A stretch of 64,000 nucleotides of DNA, taken from the NCBI RefSeq assembly GCF_004349055.1, contig NZ_SMKX01000007.1, forward strand, positions 1-64,000, written 5' to 3'. The DNA is from Kribbella antibiotica (GTDB lineage Bacteria; Actinomycetota; Actinomycetes; Propionibacteriales; Kribbellaceae). The notes under the pieces are model-generated. The model was given only the letters and a program-made list of their open reading frames with translations. It was not told where the DNA came from and searched no databases. Each line of letters starts with the position of its first letter. Position 1 is the stretch's first letter. Both the position numbers and the translations under genes were made by a program. Shown piece by piece: positions 1-7,942 of the stretch.

Positions 1-357
1 CCCCTACCCTCGACCTAACACACGCACTGTCCGACATGTCCCCTCCGACACTGTCCGACATGTCCCTTCACATCACACCCCAAAATCGGCTAGTTATGCT
101 CCCCAGCCTCAAGCAACCGCCACTTTCCACGCGACCGCACCACTAGAGCAACCACAGAACGTCACCTCAAGCAACGTTCACCGCGGTCGCGGCCTCGCCA
201 TCCAGCTCAGCCACCGGATCGGCCCACCCGAAGGCTCAGTGGCCGCCGTCAGGCGGCCGAACCCCGCGCAAACCCCCGCCTTTGTGGACCGCCAAGGCCA
301 CCAGCCGCCCACCAGGATCCACAAAGCGACCAATCCCGCGATCCGGCCCCCGCGGTC
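1..357. other. Non-coding left edge
   Basis: No convincing gene is visible here. The open frame beginning near 239 has low-complexity, proline-rich composition, no ribosome-binding site, and runs antisense into the dienelactone hydrolase gene, so it is not called. The only structure noticed is the pair of 18-bp direct repeats listed separately and a short repeated CCTCAAGCAAC near 107 and 166. The region lies downstream of the hydrolase gene (minus strand), so it may hold that gene's terminator, but I see no strong hairpin. Confidence 0.5.
25..66. repeat. Two direct copies of an 18-bp sequence containing a palindrome
   Basis: CACTGTCCGACATGTCCC occurs at 25-42 and again at 49-66, a 24-bp period. 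Each copy contains the 8-bp palindrome GACATGTC. Such paired motifs can be transposase or integrase end-binding sites, or operators. No transposase gene is visible inside the window, so the role is unknown. Confidence 0.6.
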
Positions 358-1047
358 TCAGGTAGTGGTCGCCTTGATGAATGCGAGCGCCTGCGGCCAG
401 GCGAGTTTGTACGCGGTGGCGTTGACCTCGTCGCCGTGGCGGGACTTGTCGGTGAAGCCGTGGGCTGCGCCGGGGAAGTACTGGGTGAAGGTGGCTCCGG
501 CGGAGCGGGACTGGAGGGCGGTCTGCAGGGCCTCGAAGTCGGCGTTCGGCACGAGTGTGTCCGCGCTCGGGTAGCTGACCAGCACTGGCGCGGTGATGCT
601 CACCGCATCGGCGATGGTGTCGTGGGTGTGCTGCGGGTGCAGCTCCGACGGGCTCGTTGGGTGGAAGGCGACCACGTTGGCCAGGCGCTGGTCACGCGCG
701 CCGAGCAGAAGCGCGAACCGTCCGCCGAGGCACCAGCCCATCACGCCCACCTTGCTGCAGCCGAGGTCGTCGACGAGGTAGTCCAGCAGGGCTTGCTGCT
801 CAGCGAGTGCCTCGTCGTCGTCCTTCTGGAGTAGCAGCTCGGACAGCTCCTCCCGCGTCGAGTTATCCGTGCTCCGGCCCTTGAACGGATCCCAGACCAA
901 CGCAGTGATCCCGGCGGCGGCGAGCTCGTCCGCCCACTCGCGGATCTGCTCGCCGATGCCGGTGATCATCGGCAGCAGCAACATCCCTGCCCGGCCGACG
1001 CGCGCCAGATATGCGTCCTGGTCCCCAACTTTCACAGTCACACCCAT
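358..1047 (-). CDS. Dienelactone hydrolase family protein
   Basis: A 229-aa alpha/beta hydrolase of the dienelactone hydrolase family, a usual length for it. The nucleophile elbow reads GWCLGG with Cys106 as the expected nucleophile, as in carboxymethylenebutenolidase. Asp163 and His196 (in AAHGF) complete a plausible triad. No signal peptide, so cytoplasmic. It begins 10 bp after the stop of the MFS transporter gene and is probably in one operon with it. The substrate is not evident: many members act on small lactones or esters other than dienelactone. Confidence 0.85.
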   Translation of the reverse strand: MGVTVKVGDQDAYLARVGRAGMLLLPMITGIGEQIREWADELAAAGITALVWDPFKGRSTDNSTREELSELLLQKDDDEALAEQQALLDYLVDDLGCSKVGVMGWCLGGRFALLLGARDQRLANVVAFHPTSPSELHPQHTHDTIADAVSITAPVLVSYPSADTLVPNADFEALQTALQSRSAGATFTQYFPGAAHGFTDKSRHGDEVNATAYKLAWPQALAFIKATTT

Positions 1048-1057
1048 GTAGCGGAGC

Positions 1058-2278
1058 TTAGTGTTTGATCATCCGCGGGACAGCTGCGTTGACCAGGATG
1101 AGGATCAGGACCGAGAAGATCAGCAGGGCCGTGGCTGCCGGGAGGAGCGCAATCCCGAGGCCGATCGCGAGGACGGGTAGCGCCAGACCGGCGTACGCGA
1201 TCAGGAAGAGTGCGGCGAGGACTTCACCGCGCGAGCCTGCGTCGGCGAGTGAGGCGGCCGTCGCGACCGCGCCGCGGAAGACCAGGCCGACGCCGGCTCC
1301 GGCGATCACGCCGCCGATGACGAAGAGCGCGAGGCTCGGGATCAGGCCGCCGATCGCGATGCCGACCAGGCCGACCGACATGAAGGCCAGGCCGAGGCGG
1401 AGCTGGTTGCGGCGTTCCATCTTGACGAAGATCACCTGGCTGGCAGCTCCGGCGATGAAGACCGCGAAGGTGACCACGCCGGCCAGGATCCGCGACGGCT
1501 GGTGCAGCACGCCTGCCAGGAACGTCGGCGCGAGCGAGGTGAACAGTCCGAAGATCGAGAACGCCGCGAAGGCGCCGATCGCGCTGGCGAAGAACAGCGG
1601 CTTCGCGGCAGCCGGTAAAGCGACGCGCTGCGGCCGGTACGCCGGACGCTCTTCCAGCCGCTCGACAGTCTCGGGAACCAGCGCGATTCCGACTGCGCTC
1701 AGCAGGAGCAGAACCAGGAAGATCTCGTACGGGCGCTCGAGCGGAGAGGCGACGTACTGGGCCAGGATGCCGCCGACGAGCGGGCCGAACGCCAGACCAC
1801 CGAGGTTGACCATGCTGGAGATCAGCGCCGACCGGCTCGGATCTTCTTCCGGCCGCGCGATCTTGCGCAGTTCGGAGAGGTGCGCGGTGGCGGTCGCGGT
1901 CAGCACGCCGACGCCGACACCGGAGATGAAGCGCGCGAGCAGTAGCCCGGGCACGTCCGGCCAGATCAGGAAGATCGCTGCGGCAACGGCCTCGGCCAGT
2001 ACGGCGAGGAGGGCGACCCGGCGGCGACCGAGCCAGTCGCTGACGTGGCCGGCCAGGTACAGGCTGACCATCACGCCGACCGCGTAGGCCGCGAAGATGA
2101 TCGTGATCAGGTACGTCGGGAATCCGTCGCGCCGCTGGTAGAGGGCGTAGAGCGGGGTCGGGACCGTGGAGAAGGCCATCGTGATCAGGAAGGCGGTCGC
2201 GATCACCCAGAACCCGGGTTGATGAGCGAAGCGCACCCGGGAGTCGGCCAGGCGGGACGGCGTCAGCGTTGTGGACAT
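1058..2278 (-). CDS. MFS transporter, drug/metabolite efflux type
   Basis: A membrane transporter of about 406 aa with roughly twelve hydrophobic segments. After TM2 it has the MFS motif A (LAGHVSDWLGRRRV). The reading frame stays open to 2779, but that upstream part reads through the LysR promoter and coding sequence. I start at ATG 2278, just before the TPSRLADSRVRF stretch and the first membrane helix. It lies divergent from a LysR regulator and upstream of the dienelactone hydrolase, so LysR probably controls export together with hydrolysis of a common compound. Substrate unknown. Confidence 0.85.
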   Translation of the reverse strand: MSTTLTPSRLADSRVRFAHQPGFWVIATAFLITMAFSTVPTPLYALYQRRDGFPTYLITIIFAAYAVGVMVSLYLAGHVSDWLGRRRVALLAVLAEAVAAAIFLIWPDVPGLLLARFISGVGVGVLTATATAHLSELRKIARPEEDPSRSALISSMVNLGGLAFGPLVGGILAQYVASPLERPYEIFLVLLLLSAVGIALVPETVERLEERPAYRPQRVALPAAAKPLFFASAIGAFAAFSIFGLFTSLAPTFLAGVLHQPSRILAGVVTFAVFIAGAASQVIFVKMERRNQLRLGLAFMSVGLVGIAIGGLIPSLALFVIGGVIAGAGVGLVFRGAVATAASLADAGSRGEVLAALFLIAYAGLALPVLAIGLGIALLPAATALLIFSVLILILVNAAVPRMIKH

Positions 2279-2323
2279 ATCAACAGCATGCGCCCGTTGA
2301 TCTATCGAGTCCAACGAAAGTTC

Positions 2324-2353
2324 TTGCACTGTCTTATCACTCCTGGCGATAAT
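2324..2353 (+). promoter_or_regulatory. LysR-gene promoter and LTTR box
   Basis: TTGCAC (2324-2329), an 18-bp spacer and GATAAT (2348-2353) form a good promoter, and the ATG of the LysR gene begins 7 nt after the -10, so the transcript may be leaderless. Overlapping it, TTATC-N9-GATAA at 2334-2352 is an inverted repeat of the T-N11-A kind bound by LysR-type regulators. Its position over the LysR promoter suggests autoregulation, with control of the divergent MFS gene. Confidence 0.6.
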
Positions 2354-2359
2354 TGCTGG

Positions 2360-3253
2360 ATGGACAGTCGGCAGCTCGAATACTTCGTCGCGGTCGCGGA
2401 AGAGCTGAGCTTTACCCGGGCGGCGCAGCGACTCTTCACCGTGCAGTCGACGGTGTCGGCCGCGATCCGCGCCCTGGAGACCGACCTTCGGGTCACGCTG
2501 TTCGACCGGTCGACCCGACGGGTGACGCTGTCGACCGCGGGCGCCGCGCTCCTGCCGGAGGCGAAGGCTGCGCTGGAGGCTCTTGACCGGGCTCGCGCGG
2601 TGGTCGAGGAGGCGTCGACCGGGCTGCGCGGGAACCTGCGGATCGGCACGATGACCCGGCTCGGGCTGGTTGACCTCGCTGAGCTGCTGGGAGCTTTCCA
2701 CCTCAAGTATCCGCTGGTCGACGTACAGGTGACGACGTCGCCGACTGGGTCTAGTGGGCTGGCGGACGACGTACGGCATGGGCGGCTCGATGTCGCGTTG
2801 CTCGGCCTACCGCCGTCGGAGCTGAGTGGGCTGGATGTCCGCGAGCTGGCTGCGGTGCCGTTCGCCGTACTGGTTCCGCCTTCGCATCGGCTGGCCGGAG
2901 CGGCATCGGTTGCGTTGGAGGATTTGGCCGGGGAGCGGTTCGTCGACATGCTGCGCGGGTTCGGCAACCGGCGGATGGTGGATCAGGCGTTCGAGCGGGC
3001 CGGGATTCCGCGGCAGGTGCAGGTCGAGGTGCCCGACCTGAGCGAGGTGCCGGAATACGTCCGCGCGGGGCTCGGGATCGCCGTCGTACCGGATATTTCG
3101 CCGTCGGTTGCCGGGGTGGTGCACCTGCCGCTGGCGAGGCCGGCGCTGGCGTGGACGTTGTCGGTGGCAACGATCGCCGGCCGGACGCCGAGCCGGGCCG
3201 TGGTTGCGCTGCAGGAACTGTTCGCCGATGCAGTCCGGCCGGGCTACTTCTGA
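2360..3253 (+). CDS. LysR-family transcriptional regulator
   Basis: A 297-aa regulator of normal LTTR length. The N-terminal winged helix-turn-helix is clear (MDSRQLEYFVAVAEELSFTR, then AAQRLFTVQSTVSAAIRALE), followed by a periplasmic-binding-protein-like co-inducer domain from about residue 90. The start at ATG 2360 places the usual LTTR N-terminus first; longer frames upstream run antisense through the MFS gene. Its divergent arrangement with the MFS transporter is the classic LTTR layout, so those two minus-strand genes are its likely targets. Ligand unknown. Confidence 0.92.
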   Translation: MDSRQLEYFVAVAEELSFTRAAQRLFTVQSTVSAAIRALETDLRVTLFDRSTRRVTLSTAGAALLPEAKAALEALDRARAVVEEASTGLRGNLRIGTMTRLGLVDLAELLGAFHLKYPLVDVQVTTSPTGSSGLADDVRHGRLDVALLGLPPSELSGLDVRELAAVPFAVLVPPSHRLAGAASVALEDLAGERFVDMLRGFGNRRMVDQAFERAGIPRQVQVEVPDLSEVPEYVRAGLGIAVVPDISPSVAGVVHLPLARPALAWTLSVATIAGRTPSRAVVALQELFADAVRPGYF

Positions 3254-3288
3254 CCTGCTTGACCGGGGAGACGCCCTAGGCTTGGTGG

Positions 3289-3708
3289 ATGTGGCCTAAG
3301 GGTGCACCTGGAGTGCTTGAACTGCCGTCGGGACGGCTCGTGCGCGGACGCGGTCTGCGCAACGGCCCGACGGCGGCGCCATTTCCGGCGTACGGCGTTT
3401 ATCTGCTCGGGTCTGAGCCGCCTGCGGTGGAATGGGAATCGCGGTGGTTGCGCTGGCCGGACTTCCGCTTGCCGTCCTCTCGCTCGGAGGCGCGGTCGGT
3501 GTTCCTGGACGCGTTGGAGCGTTCGGGATCGGAACGCGTCGAGTTCGCATGCGCAGGCGGGCGCGGAAGAACCGGTACGGCGCTCGCCTGCCTCGCCGTA
3601 CTGGATGGTGCGCCGGCCGCGGACGCGGTGGCTTATGTGCGCCGCCACTACAGCTCGCATGCGGTGGAGACGTTCTGGCAGAAGCGCTATGTGCGGCAAT
3701 TCAGTTGA
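3289..3708 (+). CDS. Tyrosine/dual-specificity phosphatase-like protein
   Basis: A small 139-aa protein with the two hallmarks of Cys-dependent phosphatases: a WPD-type loop (WPDF, Asp58 as general acid) and a P-loop CAGGRGRTG with Cys88-X5-Arg94. The residue before the catalytic Cys, usually His, is Ala at position 87. It is short for a classic PTP and fits a minimal actinobacterial phosphatase. It stands alone between the LysR and RidA-like genes. Activity and substrate are inferred from the motifs only. Confidence 0.75.
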   Translation: MWPKGAPGVLELPSGRLVRGRGLRNGPTAAPFPAYGVYLLGSEPPAVEWESRWLRWPDFRLPSSRSEARSVFLDALERSGSERVEFACAGGRGRTGTALACLAVLDGAPAADAVAYVRRHYSSHAVETFWQKRYVRQFS

Positions 3709-3741
3709 CGTAAGCAACCGCGGTCCCGTTGGCTCGGTGCT

Positions 3742-4137
3742 GTGACGATCTCGCGCAGCAACCCTTCTGGACTGCATCCGACGCCCGGCTACCACCACGT
3801 GACCACGGTTCAGGCCGACACTCTCATCTACCTTGCAGGTCAATGCCCGCTTGACCCTTCCGGCGACCTCGCCTCCGATTCCTTGTCTGGCCAGACCACG
3901 CAGGTGATCGACAACATCCTGGCCGCTCTGTCCGCGGCCGGCGCTCGGCCGGATGACGTCGTACGGACTGTTATCTATGTGAAGAGCACAGACCGCTCAG
4001 AGTTGGCGGCGGTGTGGACGCAACTGAATGACTCTGCGCTCGCTCCCGCCTTCACCTCGGCCAGCACCCTGCTCGGCGTTGCCCAGCTCGGATTCCCCGG
4101 TCAGCTCGTCGAGATCGACGTCACTGCAGCGCTGTGA
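3742..4137 (+). CDS. RidA/YjgF-family protein, catalytic Arg apparently absent
   Basis: A 131-aa member of the RidA (YjgF/YER057c/UK114) family, with the expected length and C-terminal signature (QLVEIDVTA). Canonical RidA deaminates reactive enamine/imine intermediates using a conserved Arg near residue 105, in a context like PARST. Here that site reads SASTLLGV and the Arg is missing, so this is probably one of the non-RidA subgroups with unknown activity. It starts at GTG 3742. The 3' end overlaps the convergent FAD oxidoreductase gene by 17 bp. Confidence 0.85.
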   Translation: MTISRSNPSGLHPTPGYHHVTTVQADTLIYLAGQCPLDPSGDLASDSLSGQTTQVIDNILAALSAAGARPDDVVRTVIYVKSTDRSELAAVWTQLNDSALAPAFTSASTLLGVAQLGFPGQLVEIDVTAAL

Positions 4138-5368
4138 TTTCGTGGTTCGGCGCCAGCCTGCGGTTGGCGTCGTACCGGTTGCGGAGGGCTAGCAGCCGCG
4201 GGAAGTCGTCGTAAGCCTCGGCGATCTCGGCGGCCGTCAGGTTCTCGTAGCTGAAGTTGAGGAACCGGCCGACGGTCGACGCCTGCCACGGTTCGAAGAC
4301 GCGCCGGTCGACGTCCTTGCGGCCGGGCGCCAGCACAATCAGCGAGTACGACGCGTCGCGGTGACCGACGGCGTTGTCGACCTCGCAGGCGAGGGCGCCG
4401 CCGAGATGCCGGATCGCGACGATCGCTGACTTCGGGAGGCTGCGCAGCGCCTGCGGGTCGAGGTCGCTGAGCAGCGCGTTGTGGGAGCGGTAGCTGTCCG
4501 GGTTGTCGGGTTCGGCGAAGATCTTGCCGGACTCCACGTAGGGCAGGTCGCCGACGGTGTCGAGGACCGGTTGCCCGATCCGCCGCAGCGGTTCGATCAG
4601 TTCGGGGCCGGCGAGGACCGCGACCTGGATCTGCGCGATGTACTTGCCGCGCAACGGCTCCGGGACCTGCGGGATGTCCGGGAACGGGATCATCGTGACC
4701 CCCGACGTCACCTCGTCCGGGACCGATTGCGTCCAGTCCCGCCAGGCCTCGACGGCGGTCGGGTGCTGGGCAAGATCGAAGTACAGACTGCCGCCGTACA
4801 GGGTCGGGACGTCGAAGAGTGCGATCTCCATCCCGGTGACCACGCCGAAGTTGCCGCCGCCACCGCGGAGCGCCCAGAACAGATCCGGATCCGCCTCGGC
4901 CTTGCGGCTGACGCCATCCGCGGTCACGACGTCGATCCGGTGCACGTGGTCGGCGGCGTACCCGAACTTGCGCGCCATCAGCCCCATCCCGCCGCCGAGC
5001 GTGTAGGCGACCGCGCCGACGCCCGGCGAGCTGCCGGACAACGGAGCCAGCCCGTACGGCGCGGTCGCGATCATCACGTCTTGCCAGGTCGCCCCGGCTT
5101 CCACCCAAGCAGTCTTCGCGGCCGCATCGACCCGGACGCCGTTGAACCGGCGGGTCGCGATCAGCACGCCCTTCTCGATCCCTTGCGTCAGCCCGTGGCC
5201 GCTTCCTTGGACGGCGATGCGGTGGTCGTGGTCGACGGCATACCGAACCGCCTCCTCGATCTCGGCCGCGCTCGTCACCTCGAAGATCACCTCGGGCCGG
5301 TGTGGATCCAGCCGCTGGTAACCGAGGCGGGCGTCGTCGTACCCCTTGGCTTCGTTCGTCAACATCAT
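4121..5368 (-). CDS. FAD-dependent oxidoreductase, berberine-bridge-enzyme type
   Basis: A PCMH-type FAD-binding protein of about 415 aa with a C-terminal BBE tail (NFSYENL...YDANRRLAPNH). GSGHG supplies the His usually 8-alpha-linked to FAD. Around the second covalent site the sequence is GVGAVAYTLGGG with no Cys, so FAD is probably linked through a single bond. I prefer the ATG at 5368. An ATG at 5398 would leave only 12 bp to the divergent regulator's start and would lie inside its promoter. Likely oxidises an alcohol or sugar; substrate unknown. Confidence 0.85.
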   Translation of the reverse strand: MMLTNEAKGYDDARLGYQRLDPHRPEVIFEVTSAAEIEEAVRYAVDHDHRIAVQGSGHGLTQGIEKGVLIATRRFNGVRVDAAAKTAWVEAGATWQDVMIATAPYGLAPLSGSSPGVGAVAYTLGGGMGLMARKFGYAADHVHRIDVVTADGVSRKAEADPDLFWALRGGGGNFGVVTGMEIALFDVPTLYGGSLYFDLAQHPTAVEAWRDWTQSVPDEVTSGVTMIPFPDIPQVPEPLRGKYIAQIQVAVLAGPELIEPLRRIGQPVLDTVGDLPYVESGKIFAEPDNPDSYRSHNALLSDLDPQALRSLPKSAIVAIRHLGGALACEVDNAVGHRDASYSLIVLAPGRKDVDRRVFEPWQASTVGRFLNFSYENLTAAEIAEAYDDFPRLLALRNRYDANRRLAPNHEITALQ

Positions 5369-5372
5369 GGAT

Positions 5373-5403
5373 CTGACGCTAACGGCCCTTGCGGACATAG
5401 GCT
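5373..5403 (+). promoter_or_regulatory. Candidate promoter of the WYL regulator, leaderless
   Basis: TAGGCT at 5398-5403 fits the actinobacterial TANNNT -10 element and lies exactly 7 nt before the ATG at 5411. CTGACG at 5373-5378 is a possible -35, with a long 19-bp spacer. This predicts a transcript starting at or next to the A of the start codon. Confidence 0.45.
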
Positions 5404-5410
5404 GTCCTTA

Positions 5411-6379
5411 ATGAGCGAGATGCCAGGCCGGATGCTCCGGCTGCTTTCACTGCTGCAGAGCCGCCGCGAGTGGTCCGGCCGCGAGCTGGCCGAGCACCTC
5501 GGCGTCACCGAGCGGACGGTACGCCGCGACATCGACCGGCTGCGCGCCCTCGACTATCCGATCACCGGCACCACCGGTACGGCGGGCGGCTACCGCCTCG
5601 GACCGGGGTCCCAGCTGCCGCCGCTCCTACTGGACGACGACGAGGCGATCGCCGTCGCGCTCGGCCTGGTGAGCGCGGGGAGCGGCGGGGTGAGCGGGAT
5701 CGCGGCCAGCTCGATGAGTGCGCTGGCCAAGCTCACGCAGGTCCTGCCAGCACGGCTGCGACCGCAGCTCGCGGCAATGGCGTCAGCGGAGGCGATCCCG
5801 CGCCTTGGTGTTCCGCAGGTCGATCCAGACGTGCTGGCGACGTTGGCGCGCTGCTCCCGGAACCATGAGGTCGTCGGCTTCGAGTACGTGAGCCGGCAGG
5901 ATGTGTCTACTCGGCGTCGGGTGGAGCCACATCAGTTGCTGACTGTCGCGTGGCACTGGTACCTGCTGGCCTTCGATCCGACCCGGGACGACTGGCGGTT
6001 CTTCCGGGTCGACCGGATCAGCGCGGTCAGTCCGGTGCTGCATCGGTTCGCTCCGCGTCCGCTTCCAGCCGACGACGCGGCGTCCTACCTGGTCGAGTCG
6101 TTTGCCCAGGCGTCGTACCGGCACAGCGTCCAGCTGACCGTGCAGTTGCCGGCCGACGAGGTGGCGGCCCATTTCTACGGGTTCGTCCCGGGCCGGATCG
6201 CACCGGCCGGGCCGACGTCGTGTGTCGCCGAATTCTCTGCCGAGACGCCGTCCTTGCTGCTGCAGCTCGTCGCCGGGATAGTTGCCCTGGGCGCCGACTT
6301 CACGGTCGACGAAGCGTCGCCGGAGACTCGAGCCATGATCGCCTCCGTTGGTGAGCGGCTGCAGTCGTTCAGGCCGTGA
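5411..6379 (+). CDS. HTH/WYL-domain transcriptional regulator
   Basis: A 322-aa regulator. The N-terminal HTH_11/DeoR-like helix-turn-helix spans about residues 5-60 (SGRELAEHLGVTERTVRRDI). A WYL ligand-binding domain follows at about 150-250 (VEPHQLLTVAWHWYLLAFDP) and then a WCX-like C-terminus. This is the common YafY-type layout. The start at 5411 is the first residue that makes sense; the open frame upstream is antisense to the FAD oxidoreductase. Divergent placement makes that oxidoreductase the likeliest target. WYL domains may sense nucleic acids or small ligands; which one is unknown here. Confidence 0.9.
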   Translation: MSEMPGRMLRLLSLLQSRREWSGRELAEHLGVTERTVRRDIDRLRALDYPITGTTGTAGGYRLGPGSQLPPLLLDDDEAIAVALGLVSAGSGGVSGIAASSMSALAKLTQVLPARLRPQLAAMASAEAIPRLGVPQVDPDVLATLARCSRNHEVVGFEYVSRQDVSTRRRVEPHQLLTVAWHWYLLAFDPTRDDWRFFRVDRISAVSPVLHRFAPRPLPADDAASYLVESFAQASYRHSVQLTVQLPADEVAAHFYGFVPGRIAPAGPTSCVAEFSAETPSLLLQLVAGIVALGADFTVDEASPETRAMIASVGERLQSFRP

Positions 6380-6770
6380 TGAGGCCGATCCCCAGCGTCA
6401 GCACGCCTCCCGCTAGGACCACGGCGCCGAGCCAGAGCAGCCAGAGGAATTTGTTAGGAGAGGTTCGGCCCTTGCCCGCGGACGAGGCGAAGAAGCCGCC
6501 GGACATCAGAATCGCCGCGAGCGGGATCGCTAGCCGTGCAATCCAGAGCGGTACGCCGGTCAGGCTGGTCTGGTCGACGTACAGGAGTCCAACCAGGCCG
6601 AGGATCACCAGGACGCCGGCGTGCGCATGGCCGGCCCGGGCGAACGACTTCTGGAAGTCGGTCATCGGGACCTGGCCGCGAACGATCTTGGTCATGAAGT
6701 AGCCGCCGAACTGGATCGTCACGATCGTCAGCAGGATGACGCCGGCGAGGATCCGTGATGCGTCGGTCAT
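6369..6770 (-). CDS. Four-helix integral membrane protein
   Basis: A 133-aa hydrophobic protein with four predicted membrane segments (about residues 5-25, 48-66, 73-95, 108-130) and a conserved-looking histidine pair between helices 1 and 2 (RAGHAHAG). No characterised family is recognised with certainty. Its start overlaps the end of the DoxX-like gene by 4 bp (ATGA), indicating translational coupling. Its end overlaps the convergent WYL-regulator gene by 11 bp. Function unknown; it probably works with the DoxX-like protein under MerR control. Confidence 0.75.
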   Translation of the reverse strand: MTDASRILAGVILLTIVTIQFGGYFMTKIVRGQVPMTDFQKSFARAGHAHAGVLVILGLVGLLYVDQTSLTGVPLWIARLAIPLAAILMSGGFFASSAGKGRTSPNKFLWLLWLGAVVLAGGVLTLGIGLITA

Positions 6771-7240
6771 ACGTGCACCTCTTTCTTGGTTTCGATCCGG
6801 CCGGCGACGTAGAGGGCGGCGGCAATGTAGAGCAGCTGCTCGGGGATTCGCTGCCAGAGCGGGCTCGCCGTGCTGACATCCGCGATGGCTGCGTAGATGT
6901 TTGCCGGGAGCAACGAAACGAAGAGCAGCGCCAGCCCGGCTGCGGCCGCGCGACGGGTCGCGGTCAGGACAAGGCCGGCCGCTCCCATCAACTCCAGGAC
7001 ACCGGTCAGGTAGACGACACCGTCGGCGTACGGGACGAACGGCGGCACCATCGCGACCAGGTCGTCGTGGGTGGGCATGACGGTCACGGTGGCCGGGACG
7101 AAGTGCGCGCTCGCGGTGAACAGCAGCATCACGGCCATCCCGTGGGCGGCGGCCGTGCGCCAGTCGGCGAAGCGGCGTACGCCTAGCGCCCCCAGACCCC
7201 GGACGCCGGCTGTGGCCAGCAGCAGTACGAGGACGATCAT
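6767..7240 (-). CDS. DoxX-like membrane protein
   Basis: A 157-aa protein with four membrane segments in the DoxX-like pattern (GVLELMGAAGLVL then LLFVSLLPANIYAA). DoxX-family proteins are small quinone- or redox-associated membrane proteins; a direct function is rarely known. First gene of a two-gene minus-strand operon, divergent from a MerR regulator whose candidate operators lie 14-53 bp upstream of this start. Regulation by that MerR protein is therefore likely. Confidence 0.8.
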   Translation of the reverse strand: MIVLVLLLATAGVRGLGALGVRRFADWRTAAAHGMAVMLLFTASAHFVPATVTVMPTHDDLVAMVPPFVPYADGVVYLTGVLELMGAAGLVLTATRRAAAAGLALLFVSLLPANIYAAIADVSTASPLWQRIPEQLLYIAAALYVAGRIETKKEVHV

Positions 7241-7253
7241 CGATTCCCCTTAT

Positions 7254-7293
7254 GGATAGTAGCGGTATCCGTTTATGGATACTGATACTATCC
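7254..7293. promoter_or_regulatory. Two copies of GGATA-N7-TATCC, probable MerR operators
   Basis: GGATA-N7-TATCC occurs at 7254-7270 and again at 7277-7293, 23 bp apart, filling the gap between the divergent DoxX-like and MerR genes. Paired inverted repeats with short spacers in a promoter region are typical of MerR-family binding. The spacing of about two helical turns would place both dimers on one face of the DNA. The regulator probably controls its own gene and the DoxX-like operon. Confidence 0.65.
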
Positions 7294-7318
7294 GTCGTAC
7301 GGCGACGAAAGGCAAGCG

Positions 7319-7942
7319 ATGCGGATCGGTGAACTCAGTAAGGCGACCGGTATCCCGGTCCCGACGATCAAGTACTACCTCCGCGAAGGCCTGCTCGCGC
7401 CCGGTGAACTCACCAGCCCGAACCAGGCGTCGTACGGCGAAGTTCATATCCGCCGGCTGCGCCTGATCCGCGCCCTCGTCGACCTCGCCCAGGTGCCCGT
7501 CGCCCAGGTCAAGGAGATCGTCGAGTCACTCGACGCCGACGACATCCCCCTGCACGACCAGATCGGCCGCGCCCACCGAGCCCTCACCCCGGCTCGCAAA
7601 CCCACGGCCTCCCCCGAGGCCCGAGCCGCCGCGGCCGTCGAGGTCGACGCCCTCCTCACCCGCCGCGGCTGGACCGTCGAACCCGAAGCCCCCGCCCTCG
7701 CCACCCTGATCGAAACGGTCGCTGCCCTCCGCACCCTGGGCCAGGACAACCTGGTGGCCTTCCTCGACGCCTACGCCGAAGCCGTCGAACGCTTCACCCA
7801 GCTAGAGGTCGAAGCCGTCGCAGCCCCCACCCGCGACCAACTGGCCGAGTCCGTAGTCATCGGCACCATCCTCGGCGAAACCCTTATCACCTCGATGCGC
7901 CTACTAGCCCAAGAGTCCACCTCCGCCAACCTCTGGCGCTAG
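7319..7942 (+). CDS. MerR-family transcriptional regulator
   Basis: A 207-aa regulator beginning with a textbook MerR winged helix (MRIGELSKATGIPVPTIKYY, then LREGLLAPGE). Dimerisation helices follow around residues 75-110, then a roughly 100-aa C-terminal region without the metal-binding cysteines of MerR/CueR, so a non-metal signal is likely. ATG 7319 is preceded by GAAAGG at good spacing. The C-terminus overlaps the convergent hypothetical gene by 4 bp. Targets are probably the divergent DoxX-like pair. Confidence 0.9.
   Translation: MRIGELSKATGIPVPTIKYYLREGLLAPGELTSPNQASYGEVHIRRLRLIRALVDLAQVPVAQVKEIVESLDADDIPLHDQIGRAHRALTPARKPTASPEARAAAAVEVDALLTRRGWTVEPEAPALATLIETVAALRTLGQDNLVAFLDAYAEAVERFTQLEVEAVAAPTRDQLAESVVIGTILGETLITSMRLLAQESTSANLWR

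Noticed and set aside
2045-2359. N-terminal extension of the LysR regulator
   Set aside because: The in-frame upstream codons run antisense through the MFS gene and include the promoter and LTTR box.
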